Shown: piece by piece, positions 51,437 to 57,502 of the stretch | Numbering within the stretch: the stretch's first letter is position 1 | How the letters are laid out: each line of letters begins with the position of its first letter | Notes under the pieces: model-generated | What the model was told of the DNA's origin: nothing | The model's database searches: none | Seen by the model: only the letters and a program-made list of their open reading frames with translations | Made by a program: the position numbers and the translations under genes | Source of the DNA: Bacillus sp. 103mf | GTDB lineage: Bacteria > Bacillota > Bacilli > Bacillales > Bacillaceae_G | Assembly: GCF_900116295.1 (NCBI RefSeq) | Contig: NZ_FPAF01000010.1 | Coordinates: 62,001-126,000, forward strand | Length of the DNA stretch: 64,000 nucleotides | Direction: 5' to 3'

Positions 51437-51443
51437 TAAAAAG

Positions 51444-51477
51444 AAGTGTTGTCTTTAACGGGACAACACTTCTTTTT
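51444..51477. terminator. Bidirectional terminator
   Basis: AAGAAGTGTTGTC, loop TTTAACG, GGACAACACTTCTTTTTTC, between the convergent permease and membrane-protein genes. Confidence 0.8.
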
Positions 51478-52066
51478 TCTTTTTCGGAAAAACAACGTAA
51501 GAAAGCGTAATAAACGTATCTACACCGAAAACGATTCTCCACACTTTACTTACACGATTCACAGTTTCATTTAAAAATATATCAGCATCCCAACTTGATA
51601 TGTTTTCAAGTGGTACTAATCCATACAGAAAGAAAAACACAATGTGCACACCCGCAAATACAATAAAGTGAATCCCCCAATGTAACAACTCTTGCTTCGT
51701 ATATGCCCAGCCTGTTAATTCTACTTCCTCTTGTGTCATTGGCAGTGCTTCTCCCCGCCACTTTGCAATCATTCGTTGTATACGTAAATCTAGCTTCCTT
51801 AAATCTTTCTTTCCGTAAAAAACAGCATACAATAAGATGATGACGATAATAATTTGAAATTGAGAAAACTTCCCTGTTTCATAATAATCAACGACACCTA
51901 ACGTTAAAATAAATAATTCATTTAACAATAATACAATCCCTACAATGAAACTTGCTTTATGCAGTTGAAAAGCATACCTTAACAAAAAGAAACTAATCAC
52001 TGCACTCCAAAACACAATTTCAGCGCCAATTAAAAATGCCCAGCGATACTCGATTAGTATATTCAT
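51455..52066 (-). CDS. Integral membrane protein of unknown function
   Basis: 203 residues with about six hydrophobic spans (MNILIEYRWAFLIGAEIVFWSAVISFFLLRYAF...; FIVGIVLLLNELFILTLGVV...; LHWGIHFIVFAGVHIVFFFLYGLVPL; WRIVFGVDTFITLSYVVFP). No family recognised with confidence. Its start overlaps the stop of the MerR gene by one base (TAATG), so the two form an operon and the regulator probably controls it. Confidence 0.75.
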   Translation of the reverse strand: MNILIEYRWAFLIGAEIVFWSAVISFFLLRYAFQLHKASFIVGIVLLLNELFILTLGVVDYYETGKFSQFQIIIVIILLYAVFYGKKDLRKLDLRIQRMIAKWRGEALPMTQEEVELTGWAYTKQELLHWGIHFIVFAGVHIVFFFLYGLVPLENISSWDADIFLNETVNRVSKVWRIVFGVDTFITLSYVVFPKKKKEVLSR

Positions 52067-52818
52067 TATGTCTCCTCTCCTTCTATATACACTTCAAAAG
52101 CCGTATCCATATACTGCAAAAGCTCTTCTTCAATTGGATACATATTCATCCTTTTCGACTCTTCTTTTGATTTACGTACTTCCCACAATTTATCTAAAAA
52201 CGCCTCATCACCGTTTGCCATCTCCCTGCATTTTTCTAAAATGATTCCAGTAATTCCTTGTACTTCCGCATCACTTGGTGCTTTTTTCTTCTGCATGAGT
52301 TGCCGCATTCGCTTTAATAGAATAATCCACTCTTGCACTTCTGCATTTTGCTCACTCATGTTTGGCAAATTTTTAAGCAAATGTTCTTCTTTCTGTGAAA
52401 ATACTTGTTGCTGAAATAGCTGCTGCATTCGCGGGGACCGCTGCGAAAGTTGCATAAGCTCAAACATAATATCCCAATTAAGTTCGCCTTCCAGCTCAGT
52501 AGAATACAAAACAGCTTGTAGCATTTTCTCCATACGCGAAAACTTCTTCTGTTCTTCTCGCACGAACAACAATTGCTTTTGCAAAACATCCTTGAAAATA
52601 GGACTCTCTATTTCTAACATATTCATAATTTCTTTTAATGAAAAACCCATTTCTTTAAAAAATAAAATTTGTTGTAACTTCACCACATCAGCTTTACTAT
52701 ATAACCGATGTCCGCCTTCCGTCTTTCCGCTCGGCTCTAACAAACCGATCTGATCATAATACCGAAGCGTCCTTACTGTAACACTTGTTTCCTTCGTTAA
52801 CTGTTGAATAGAAATCAT
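52066..52818 (-). CDS. MerR family regulator with long effector domain
   Basis: 250 residues. N-terminal MerR winged helix (MISIQQLTKETSVTVRTLRYYDQIGLLEPSGKTEGGHRLYSKADVVKLQQILFFKEMGFSLKEI, 1-65), dimer coil, then a TipAS-like helical C-terminal domain. The ATG at 52818 is favoured: AGAGG lies 9 bases upstream, and longer in-frame starts fall on the promoter -10 (52841-52846). It likely autoactivates from a 19-bp-spacer promoter and controls the downstream membrane protein, coupled by TAATG. The ligand is unknown. Confidence 0.88.
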   Translation of the reverse strand: MISIQQLTKETSVTVRTLRYYDQIGLLEPSGKTEGGHRLYSKADVVKLQQILFFKEMGFSLKEIMNMLEIESPIFKDVLQKQLLFVREEQKKFSRMEKMLQAVLYSTELEGELNWDIMFELMQLSQRSPRMQQLFQQQVFSQKEEHLLKNLPNMSEQNAEVQEWIILLKRMRQLMQKKKAPSDAEVQGITGIILEKCREMANGDEAFLDKLWEVRKSKEESKRMNMYPIEEELLQYMDTAFEVYIEGEET

Positions 52819-52840
52819 TTCCATCACCCTCTCATTTTTC

Positions 52841-52871
52841 ATTATAAAAGGTGACGTAACGTTAGTTTCAA
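52841..52871 (-). promoter_or_regulatory. MerR-type promoter with 19-bp spacer
   Basis: Minus-strand -35 TTGAAA (52866-52871), 19-bp spacer containing the dyad CTAACGTTACG, -10 TATAAT (52841-52846). Overlong spacers with a central dyad are the hallmark of MerR-activated promoters; the CTAACGTTNCGT core recalls Mta/TipAL-type sites. Confidence 0.75.
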
Positions 52872-52884
52872 GAGGTTTTATAAA

Positions 52885-52920
52885 AAAGAGCCGTTTACAT
52901 CTTCTTGTAAACAGCTCTTA
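52885..52920 (-). terminator. Terminator
   Basis: Minus-strand AAGAGCTGTTTAC, loop, GTAAACGGCTCTTTTTTAT, after the 74-aa membrane protein gene. Confidence 0.8.
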
Positions 52921-52932
52921 TCGAAATCATTC

Positions 52933-53157
52933 TTATTCATCATCTTCAAGATTTTTAAGTTTTCGTTTCTCCCATGCACAAATCGCAAAAAAGATTGCAC
53001 TACCAGTTGCCATAATTGGAAACTCCCAACCTTTTTTCCCTTTCGATATCATGTCGTAAAATGCCCAAATTAATAGGCATGTACTGTAAAACAGAAAGGT
53101 GTATCTAGAAGCTTTTCCTGTTATATGCCATTCGTATTCATCGACTCGTCTTTTCAT
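52933..53157 (-). CDS. Small membrane protein, 74 aa
   Basis: 74 residues with two hydrophobic spans (TFLFYSTCLLIWAFYDMI; FPIMATGSAIFFAICAW) and a charged C-terminus (EKRKLKNLEDDE). AAGGAGATATGAATC precedes the ATG. Third gene of a probable unit with the 129-aa membrane protein and the XRE regulator upstream. No family recognised. Confidence 0.7.
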   Translation of the reverse strand: MKRRVDEYEWHITGKASRYTFLFYSTCLLIWAFYDMISKGKKGWEFPIMATGSAIFFAICAWEKRKLKNLEDDE

Positions 53158-53203
53158 GATTCATATCTCCTTCAAAACCATTATTCATTCTCACTGCACC
53201 CTA

Positions 53204-53593
53204 TCACGCTCGTTTTCCAAATGCCATTGCAACAATAAAACTCCCAACCATCAAAGCGCAGCAGATAAGAAACATTTCTTGTATTGGTAATGTTTCTCTA
53301 CCGACCATTTTACTTATGCCAATATAGAAAATGAGAATAATGAATGACATCATAAAAGAAATATTTAAGTATCTCTTTATATTGTCTTGTACCCTTTCAT
53401 CAATCTCAGGAATTTCTTCACGTTCAAACTTTTTCTTTTTGTAATAAGCGTATAAAATCACAAATACAATCATCAAAACATTACTCAGTAATACAGGTAT
53501 CTTCGGTATAGAAGAATCCATCATAAATAATAGAATATCCCCTATAACCAACCCAAAAAAAGTCCCTATGTACAGTGATTTATAACTTTCCAT
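53204..53593 (-). CDS. Membrane protein, DUF2178-like, partner of XRE regulator
   Basis: 129 residues with four hydrophobic spans; spans 2 and 3 are split by a cytoplasmic acidic/basic loop with EIPEIDERVQDNIKRY. A DER motif before a membrane span is typical of DUF2178-like proteins that accompany small XRE repressors (tentative). ATG 53593 has GGGGGAT upstream. It starts 10 bases after the XRE stop. Role unknown; such pairs resemble regulator/membrane-effector modules. Confidence 0.7.
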   Translation of the reverse strand: MESYKSLYIGTFFGLVIGDILLFMMDSSIPKIPVLLSNVLMIVFVILYAYYKKKKFEREEIPEIDERVQDNIKRYLNISFMMSFIILIFYIGISKMVGRETLPIQEMFLICCALMVGSFIVAMAFGKRA

Positions 53594-53603
53594 CACAATC
53601 CCC

Positions 53604-53798
53604 CTATTCCAACGTAAAAATCTCCTCCACACTCATCTTAAAATACTTCGCAATCTTTAATGACAACTCCAAACTCGGATTGTAATGATGATTTTCAATC
53701 GCAACAATTGTTTGACGCGTCACTTGCATTGCTTTTGCCATCTCAACTTGCGTAATATGATTTTGCTTTCTTAATTCTTTAATTCTGTTTTGCACCAT
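53604..53798 (-). CDS. Small XRE/Cro-type repressor
   Basis: 64 residues forming one helix-turn-helix: MVQNRIKELRKQNHITQVEMAKAMQVTRQTIVAIENHHYNPSLELSLKIAKYFKMSVEEIFTLE, with TQVEMAKAMQVTRQTIVAIE as HTH. It is the YozG/YvaO-like short-repressor type. ATG at 53798 with AAGGGTGG. Two identical 16-bp palindromes flank its promoter, indicating autoregulation. A similar module is at 61643-62347. Confidence 0.88.
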   Translation of the reverse strand: MVQNRIKELRKQNHITQVEMAKAMQVTRQTIVAIENHHYNPSLELSLKIAKYFKMSVEEIFTLE

Positions 53799-53812
53799 AG
53801 AATCCACCCTTA

Positions 53813-53875
53813 AAAAGTAAAGATATCTTTACTTTTATTATAAATATTTTCCAGCACAAGTAAAGATATCTTTAC
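53813..53875 (-). promoter_or_regulatory. XRE promoter between two identical palindromes
   Basis: The palindrome GTAAAGATATCTTTAC occurs at 53817-53832 (perfect symmetry extends to 53813-53836) and at 53860-53875, centres 43 bp apart. Between them on the minus strand are -35 TTTACT (53859-53864), 16-bp spacer and -10 TATAAT (53837-53842). This indicates cooperative autorepression. Confidence 0.8.
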
Positions 53876-53890
53876 AAAATCCCCAATAAA

Positions 53891-53912
53891 AAAAGGACTT
53901 GCTCAGCAAGTC
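53891..53912 (-). terminator. YeiH-type gene terminator
   Basis: GGACTTGCT-C-AGCAAGTCC with A-run (plus strand) before it, giving a T-run on the minus strand. Confidence 0.75.
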
Positions 53913-53914
53913 CT

Positions 53915-54937
53915 CTACACAAAATGCAACACATATAAAAGCGTATACCCAAGAACAGAAAGTAATACCGATCCAATGAGCCCTGCAACAAATGCTTTCG
54001 TTCCTAGCTTACGAAATGTCTTAAATTCTACATTTAAGCCAAGCCCAGCCATGGCCATAGCCATAAGCATGTAAGAAACAACAACGATATCGCTTGCGAT
54101 TTTTTCAGGTACAATTCCTAATGAATGAAACGCACTCACTGCTAAGAAACCAAAAATAAACCAAGGAATCGGAATGTCACGCCAAGATTTTTTTTGCCCC
54201 GTTTCTTCTCCACGCTGAAACCATATGCCAATTAAAATGGCCACAGGTACAAGAAAGGCAACGCGCGTTAACTTCATAATTACCGCAATATCAACCGATT
54301 GACTTCCACCAGGTGCTGCCGCTGCAATGACATGAGCAATTTCATGCAATGTTGCCCCAGAAAAAACACCATATCCATACGGAGACAAATGAAGCACAGG
54401 ATACAGCAATGTATATGCTAATGTGAAAATTGTTCCTAAAATCGCAACGATCGCTGCACTAACTGCGACCTCTTCATCCTTTGCTTTTACTTGCGGTCCA
54501 ATTGCCACAACAGCTGCCGCCCCGCAAATCGCTGTTCCGCATGCCGTTAAAATGCCAAGTTTCTTCTCTACTTTACAAAAACGTGTTAATGCATATACAA
54601 CAGTAAGCGTAAATGTAATGACAATTGCGGCCATGACCAACACCTTTGGACCAGCCTTCGCAATATCAACTAAATTTAATCGCATACCGAGTAATATAAT
54701 CCCTAGACGCAGTAGTTTTTTACTCGAAAAATTTGTTCCTGCAACCGCTTGATTCGGTACACCAATTGTTGCTCTCCATATCATTCCGATTAGAATAGCA
54801 ATTACTAATTGGCCCATAATACTTAAAAATGGAAGCTGCGCCAAGTATTTTGCAACAATAGCAATCAGTAACGTAATCCCAATGCCCTGCGCGAATCCGA
54901 AACGCTTCTCCTTTTGTAAGGCTATCATTTGATTCAC
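53915..54937 (-). CDS. YeiH family putative sulfate exporter (UPF0324)
   Basis: 340 residues, about ten hydrophobic spans. It has the family signatures SSKKLLRLGIILLGMRLNL, LTACGTAICGAAAVVAIGPQVKAKDEEVAVSAAIVAILGT and FSGATLHEIAHVIAAAAPGG. Members are called PSE sulfate exporters but biochemical proof is limited. GTG at 54937 with GGAG 9 bases upstream. Divergent from a CysL-like LysR gene, matching the common yeiH-lysR pairing. Confidence 0.88.
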   Translation of the reverse strand: MNQMIALQKEKRFGFAQGIGITLLIAIVAKYLAQLPFLSIMGQLVIAILIGMIWRATIGVPNQAVAGTNFSSKKLLRLGIILLGMRLNLVDIAKAGPKVLVMAAIVITFTLTVVYALTRFCKVEKKLGILTACGTAICGAAAVVAIGPQVKAKDEEVAVSAAIVAILGTIFTLAYTLLYPVLHLSPYGYGVFSGATLHEIAHVIAAAAPGGSQSVDIAVIMKLTRVAFLVPVAILIGIWFQRGEETGQKKSWRDIPIPWFIFGFLAVSAFHSLGIVPEKIASDIVVVSYMLMAMAMAGLGLNVEFKTFRKLGTKAFVAGLIGSVLLSVLGYTLLYVLHFV

Positions 54938-54988
54938 TTTGTACCACTCCAATAACTATCTTGTAACATGCATGTTCGTTCTACTTTC

Positions 54989-55057
54989 ATTATAAGAGCA
55001 TTTTAATCATAAGTTTAATACTAATATGCTATTTCAATCATCAAGAAAACTTATGAT
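54989..55057. promoter_or_regulatory. YeiH promoter region with LysR-type inverted repeat
   Basis: Minus-strand -10 TATAAT (54989-54994) with candidate -35 TTAAAC 18 bp upstream. Arms ATCATAAGTTT (55006-55016) and AAACTTATGAT (55047-55057) form a perfect 11-bp inverted repeat, with a further ATTATAAG near 54989. Plausible LysR sites. Confidence 0.55.
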
Positions 55058-55117
55058 AGAATGTAACTACTCAGTCACTCTATGAAAAAAGGCAGAAAAG
55101 TATTATTTTAAATGGCC

Positions 55118-55250
55118 AGGGAGGGACTGGCTATGTATAGGAGCGGTCAGGGCCTTTTCCTGCCACGCGCAAAGTTTGAAAACAAAGAAAGGCAGCAAGG
55201 TGTATGTCCATTTTTATCTTCATAACAGCAATCTATATGCTGAAAAATGA
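55118..55250. repeat. Copy of the 'GGCC-ATGCATAG' repeat family
   Basis: GGCTATGTATAGGAGCGGTCAG, CTTTTCCTGCCACGCGC and a GAAAACAAAGAAAGGCAGCAAGG tail, as in the 12.9-13.2 kb copies in opposite orientation. It separates the YeiH promoter from the LysR gene by an extra 130 bp. Confidence 0.6.
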
Positions 55251-55366
55251 ACATAACTTCCTATAGGTAATAAGAGGCGTATTTTCACTGGAATCATACC
55301 CCTTACCAAATTTCTAAATGAAATGTATGGCTAAGTAGTTACGATAAAATTTAAAAAACGAAAGGA

Positions 55367-56269
55367 ATGAGTCTCATAAACACCGACATTTTAAAAATTT
55401 TTGTAACAGTCGTAGAGCAAAAACATTTTTCAAGAGCTGCCGAAATGCTGAATCTTTCCCAGCCAGGGGTAAGCATGCACATTCGCAATTTAGAAAATGA
55501 ATTCGGCACAACGCTCATTCAGCGCTCACCGAAACATGTCCAAGTCACAGAAGCAGGAAACATTTTATACATACATGCAAAACAAATGCTTACACTGTAC
55601 GAAGAAGCAAAACAAGAAATTAATGAACTTCATAATATCGTTACGGGGACGTTGCGTATTGGCGCTAGTTTTACAATTGGAGAATATCTTCTTCCTAAAA
55701 TATTAGCAAACTATGCAAAGGAACATCCACGCGTTGAAGTTCATACCTTTATCTCGAATACAGAAGAGGTATTACAAGGAGTTCGCTCGAATCAACTAGA
55801 TATTGGCTTAGTAGAAGGGCAAGTCATCTACACAGATGTAGACGTAGAATCATTTATGGAGGATGAAATGAAGCTTGTCGTTCCGCCAAATCATCCTCTG
55901 ACGATGAAAAACCCGATTCAGACAAACATGCTGCAAGATCAAATATGGGTGCTCCGCGAAACCGGTTCAGGAACAAGGGCTTACAGCGACCGCTTTATTC
56001 ACGACCATCACTTAAAAATGAAGCGTTACTTCACATTTAGCAGCATTCAAAGTGTAAAAGAAGCCGTTGCGGCCGGACTCGGAATTGCCATTTTATCAGA
56101 CTGGACAGTACGTAAGGAATTGCAAGCTGGTGAAGTATGTCACATCCCTGTGCCAAACGAAAAACTCATGCGCCCGTTCTCCATTGTACGGGGAAAATAT
56201 TTTATTCCTTCTAAAGCGATTCAAGTATTTTTAGATCATGTGCAAAACTTTGCGAATCAACAGCGTTGA
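55367..56269 (+). CDS. LysR family regulator (CysL-like)
   Basis: 300 residues. HTH at about 7-65 (VVEQKHFSRAAEMLNLSQPGVSMHIRNLENEFGTTLIQRSPKHVQVTEAG) and a LysR effector domain with GTLRIGASFTIGEYLLPKIL. It resembles CysL/YwfK activators of sulfur genes and is divergent to the YeiH transporter, its likely target. Odd point: the only ATG abuts AAAGGA with no spacer; a codon 9 bases beyond that site is ATA, so either a poor site or a non-canonical start is used. Confidence 0.85.
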   Translation: MSLINTDILKIFVTVVEQKHFSRAAEMLNLSQPGVSMHIRNLENEFGTTLIQRSPKHVQVTEAGNILYIHAKQMLTLYEEAKQEINELHNIVTGTLRIGASFTIGEYLLPKILANYAKEHPRVEVHTFISNTEEVLQGVRSNQLDIGLVEGQVIYTDVDVESFMEDEMKLVVPPNHPLTMKNPIQTNMLQDQIWVLRETGSGTRAYSDRFIHDHHLKMKRYFTFSSIQSVKEAVAAGLGIAILSDWTVRKELQAGEVCHIPVPNEKLMRPFSIVRGKYFIPSKAIQVFLDHVQNFANQQR

Positions 56270-56297
56270 CCTTTACACTAATGTGAAGGTTTAAAAT
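56266..56297 (+). promoter_or_regulatory. MerR-type promoter with 19/20-bp spacer dyad
   Basis: -35 TTGACC (56266-56271, overlapping the LysR stop), then -10 TTAAAA/TAAAAT (56291-56297). The dyad ACCTT-TACAC-TA-ATGTG-AAGGT (56269-56290) fills the spacer, as expected for activation by the MerR protein encoded just downstream. Confidence 0.75.
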
Positions 56298-56319
56298 AAG
56301 AAAAGAAGGAGTGATAGAT

Positions 56320-56679
56320 TTGCGCATCGGAGAATTATCGAAACGTACAGGCGTAAGCGAACGTTCATTACGGCATTATGAGGAAAAAGGCTTATTGACT
56401 TCAAAACGACTTGCAAATGACTATCGTGATTTTGATGAAACGACGATTGAACAAGTAAAGCTCATTCAAATGTATTTGCAGCTTGGGCTAAATTTAGAAG
56501 AAACCGCTAGAATATTGCGTTGTTTAGAAATAGAGCCGCACTTATACGATAACCCGTGCAGCAGTATCATCACACTTTACGAGGATAAGCTTGCGGAAGT
56601 AAAAAAGCAGATTTCGTTACTTTCTCATATCGAGGCTAATTTACAAAAACACATTAAGCTGTTAAAAGAAAGGAATTGA
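56320..56679 (+). CDS. MerR family transcriptional regulator
   Basis: 119 residues: RIGELSKRTGVSERSLRHYEEKGLLTSKRLANDYRDFDETTIEQVKLIQMYLQLGLNLEETARILRCLEIEP, then a coiled coil. A Cys near residue 68 and Cys in NPCSSI near 79 might sense thiol stress, but this is speculative. The TTG at 56320 has AAGGAG at 8 bases; the GTG at 56311 overlaps that site. It forms an operon with the flavodoxin-like oxidoreductase 6 bases downstream. Confidence 0.88.
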   Translation: MRIGELSKRTGVSERSLRHYEEKGLLTSKRLANDYRDFDETTIEQVKLIQMYLQLGLNLEETARILRCLEIEPHLYDNPCSSIITLYEDKLAEVKKQISLLSHIEANLQKHIKLLKERN

Positions 56680-56685
56680 TATACG

Positions 56686-57222
56686 ATGTTCGTTTTACAC
56701 GGTAGTTCACGTTCAAATGGGAATACAGAACAATTAACTCATATGCTGTTAGAAGGCGTCCAAACGGAAGAAGTATATTTACGCAATCATACCATCAAGC
56801 CCATTACAGACCAGCGTCACGATGCCGAGGGCTTTCAACCAATTGATGATGATTACGAGGGCATCGTCAAACGAATGCTTGAGCATGATACTATTGTCTT
56901 CGCAACGCCGCTTTATTGGTACGGGATGAGCGGATATATGAAAAACTTTGTCGATCGTTGGTCGCAAAGCTTACGAGATGCCTCCCTTCATTTTAAAGAA
57001 CGTATGAAAGATAAGAAAATGTATGTTGTCATTGTCGGCGGCGACAATCCAAAATTAAAAGCACTTCCGCTCATTGCACAGTTCCAGTACATTTTTGATT
57101 TTGTCGATGCTTCCTTTGAAGGTTATATAATTGGATCTGCCAATGCACCAGGAGAGATTGTGAATGACAAAGAAACAATCGAAAAGGCAAAACTATATAA
57201 TCAAATTTTTAAGGAAAATTAA
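56686..57222 (+). CDS. NAD(P)H-dependent oxidoreductase, flavodoxin-like
   Basis: 178 residues of the FMN-reductase/NADPH quinone reductase fold. It has MFVLHGSSRSNGNTEQLTHMLLEG (FMN phosphate loop), TIVFATPLYWYGMSGYMKNFVDRWSQ and VVIVGGDNPK. Probably reduces quinones, flavins or nitro compounds; exact substrate unknown. Six bases after the MerR gene and likely its target. Confidence 0.85.
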   Translation: MFVLHGSSRSNGNTEQLTHMLLEGVQTEEVYLRNHTIKPITDQRHDAEGFQPIDDDYEGIVKRMLEHDTIVFATPLYWYGMSGYMKNFVDRWSQSLRDASLHFKERMKDKKMYVVIVGGDNPKLKALPLIAQFQYIFDFVDASFEGYIIGSANAPGEIVNDKETIEKAKLYNQIFKEN

Positions 57223-57231
57223 CAGAATGAT

Positions 57232-57261
57232 TTGACAAACTAACATCCAAATGCATACAAT
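57232..57261 (+). promoter_or_regulatory. Sigma-A promoter of the ABC-F leader
   Basis: -35 TTGACA (57232-57237), 18-bp spacer, -10 TACAAT (57256-57261). The predicted start near 57268 gives a leader of about 235 nt before the ABC-F ATG at 57503. Confidence 0.85.
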
Positions 57262-57296
57262 AAAGGTGAAATTATGAAAGGAAGGTACATCGGCCA

Positions 57297-57308
57297 ATGA
57301 AGTTCTAA
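57297..57308 (+). CDS. Three-codon upstream ORF (MKF-stop) of the ABC-F leader
   Basis: ATG AAG TTC TAA preceded by GAAAGGAAGG within the predicted transcript. A second short frame (57274-57300, MKGRYIGQ) ends with ATGA overlap, but its own Shine-Dalgarno would lie upstream of the predicted transcription start. Minimal uORFs are a feature of ribosome-sensing attenuators that control ABC-F resistance genes. Confidence 0.6.
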   Translation: MKF

Positions 57309-57357
57309 TTCTCTTTTTTATTCATCCATCACAAATAGTGAAACAAAATGATGAAAA

Positions 57358-57502
57358 CTAGAAGAGGATTAGTCTACCCTTTTGTCGATAACTTTCTTTT
57401 GACAGGAACATGTAAAAATACGTGTACAGTTTTTTGTGCATCTCTTTTTTACATGCTACGGGTGAAATCTATCCTCTCTAGTGAAACTAGGGAGGTTTTT
57501 TT
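57358..57502 (+). promoter_or_regulatory. Attenuator/RBS-sequestering leader of the ABC-F gene
   Basis: Hairpin 1 (GAACATGT 57406-57413 / ACGTGTAC 57420-57427, then AG and T6) is a terminator. CATGTAAAAA (57409-57418) is exactly complementary to TTTTTACATG (57446-57455), so it can form a competing antiterminator. Hairpin 2 (CCTCTCTAG 57473-57481 / CTAGGGAGG 57487-57495 plus T7) is a second terminator that also buries the Shine-Dalgarno GGGAGG. The strand 57358-57372 (CTAGAAGAGGATTAG) can pair with 57469-57481, apart from two bulges, and so free the RBS. Confidence 0.75.

Noticed and set aside
57274-57300. Eight-codon uORF MKGRYIGQ as the primary leader peptide
   Set aside because: Its ATG is about six bases from the predicted transcription start, so its Shine-Dalgarno would not be transcribed; MKF is the better candidate.
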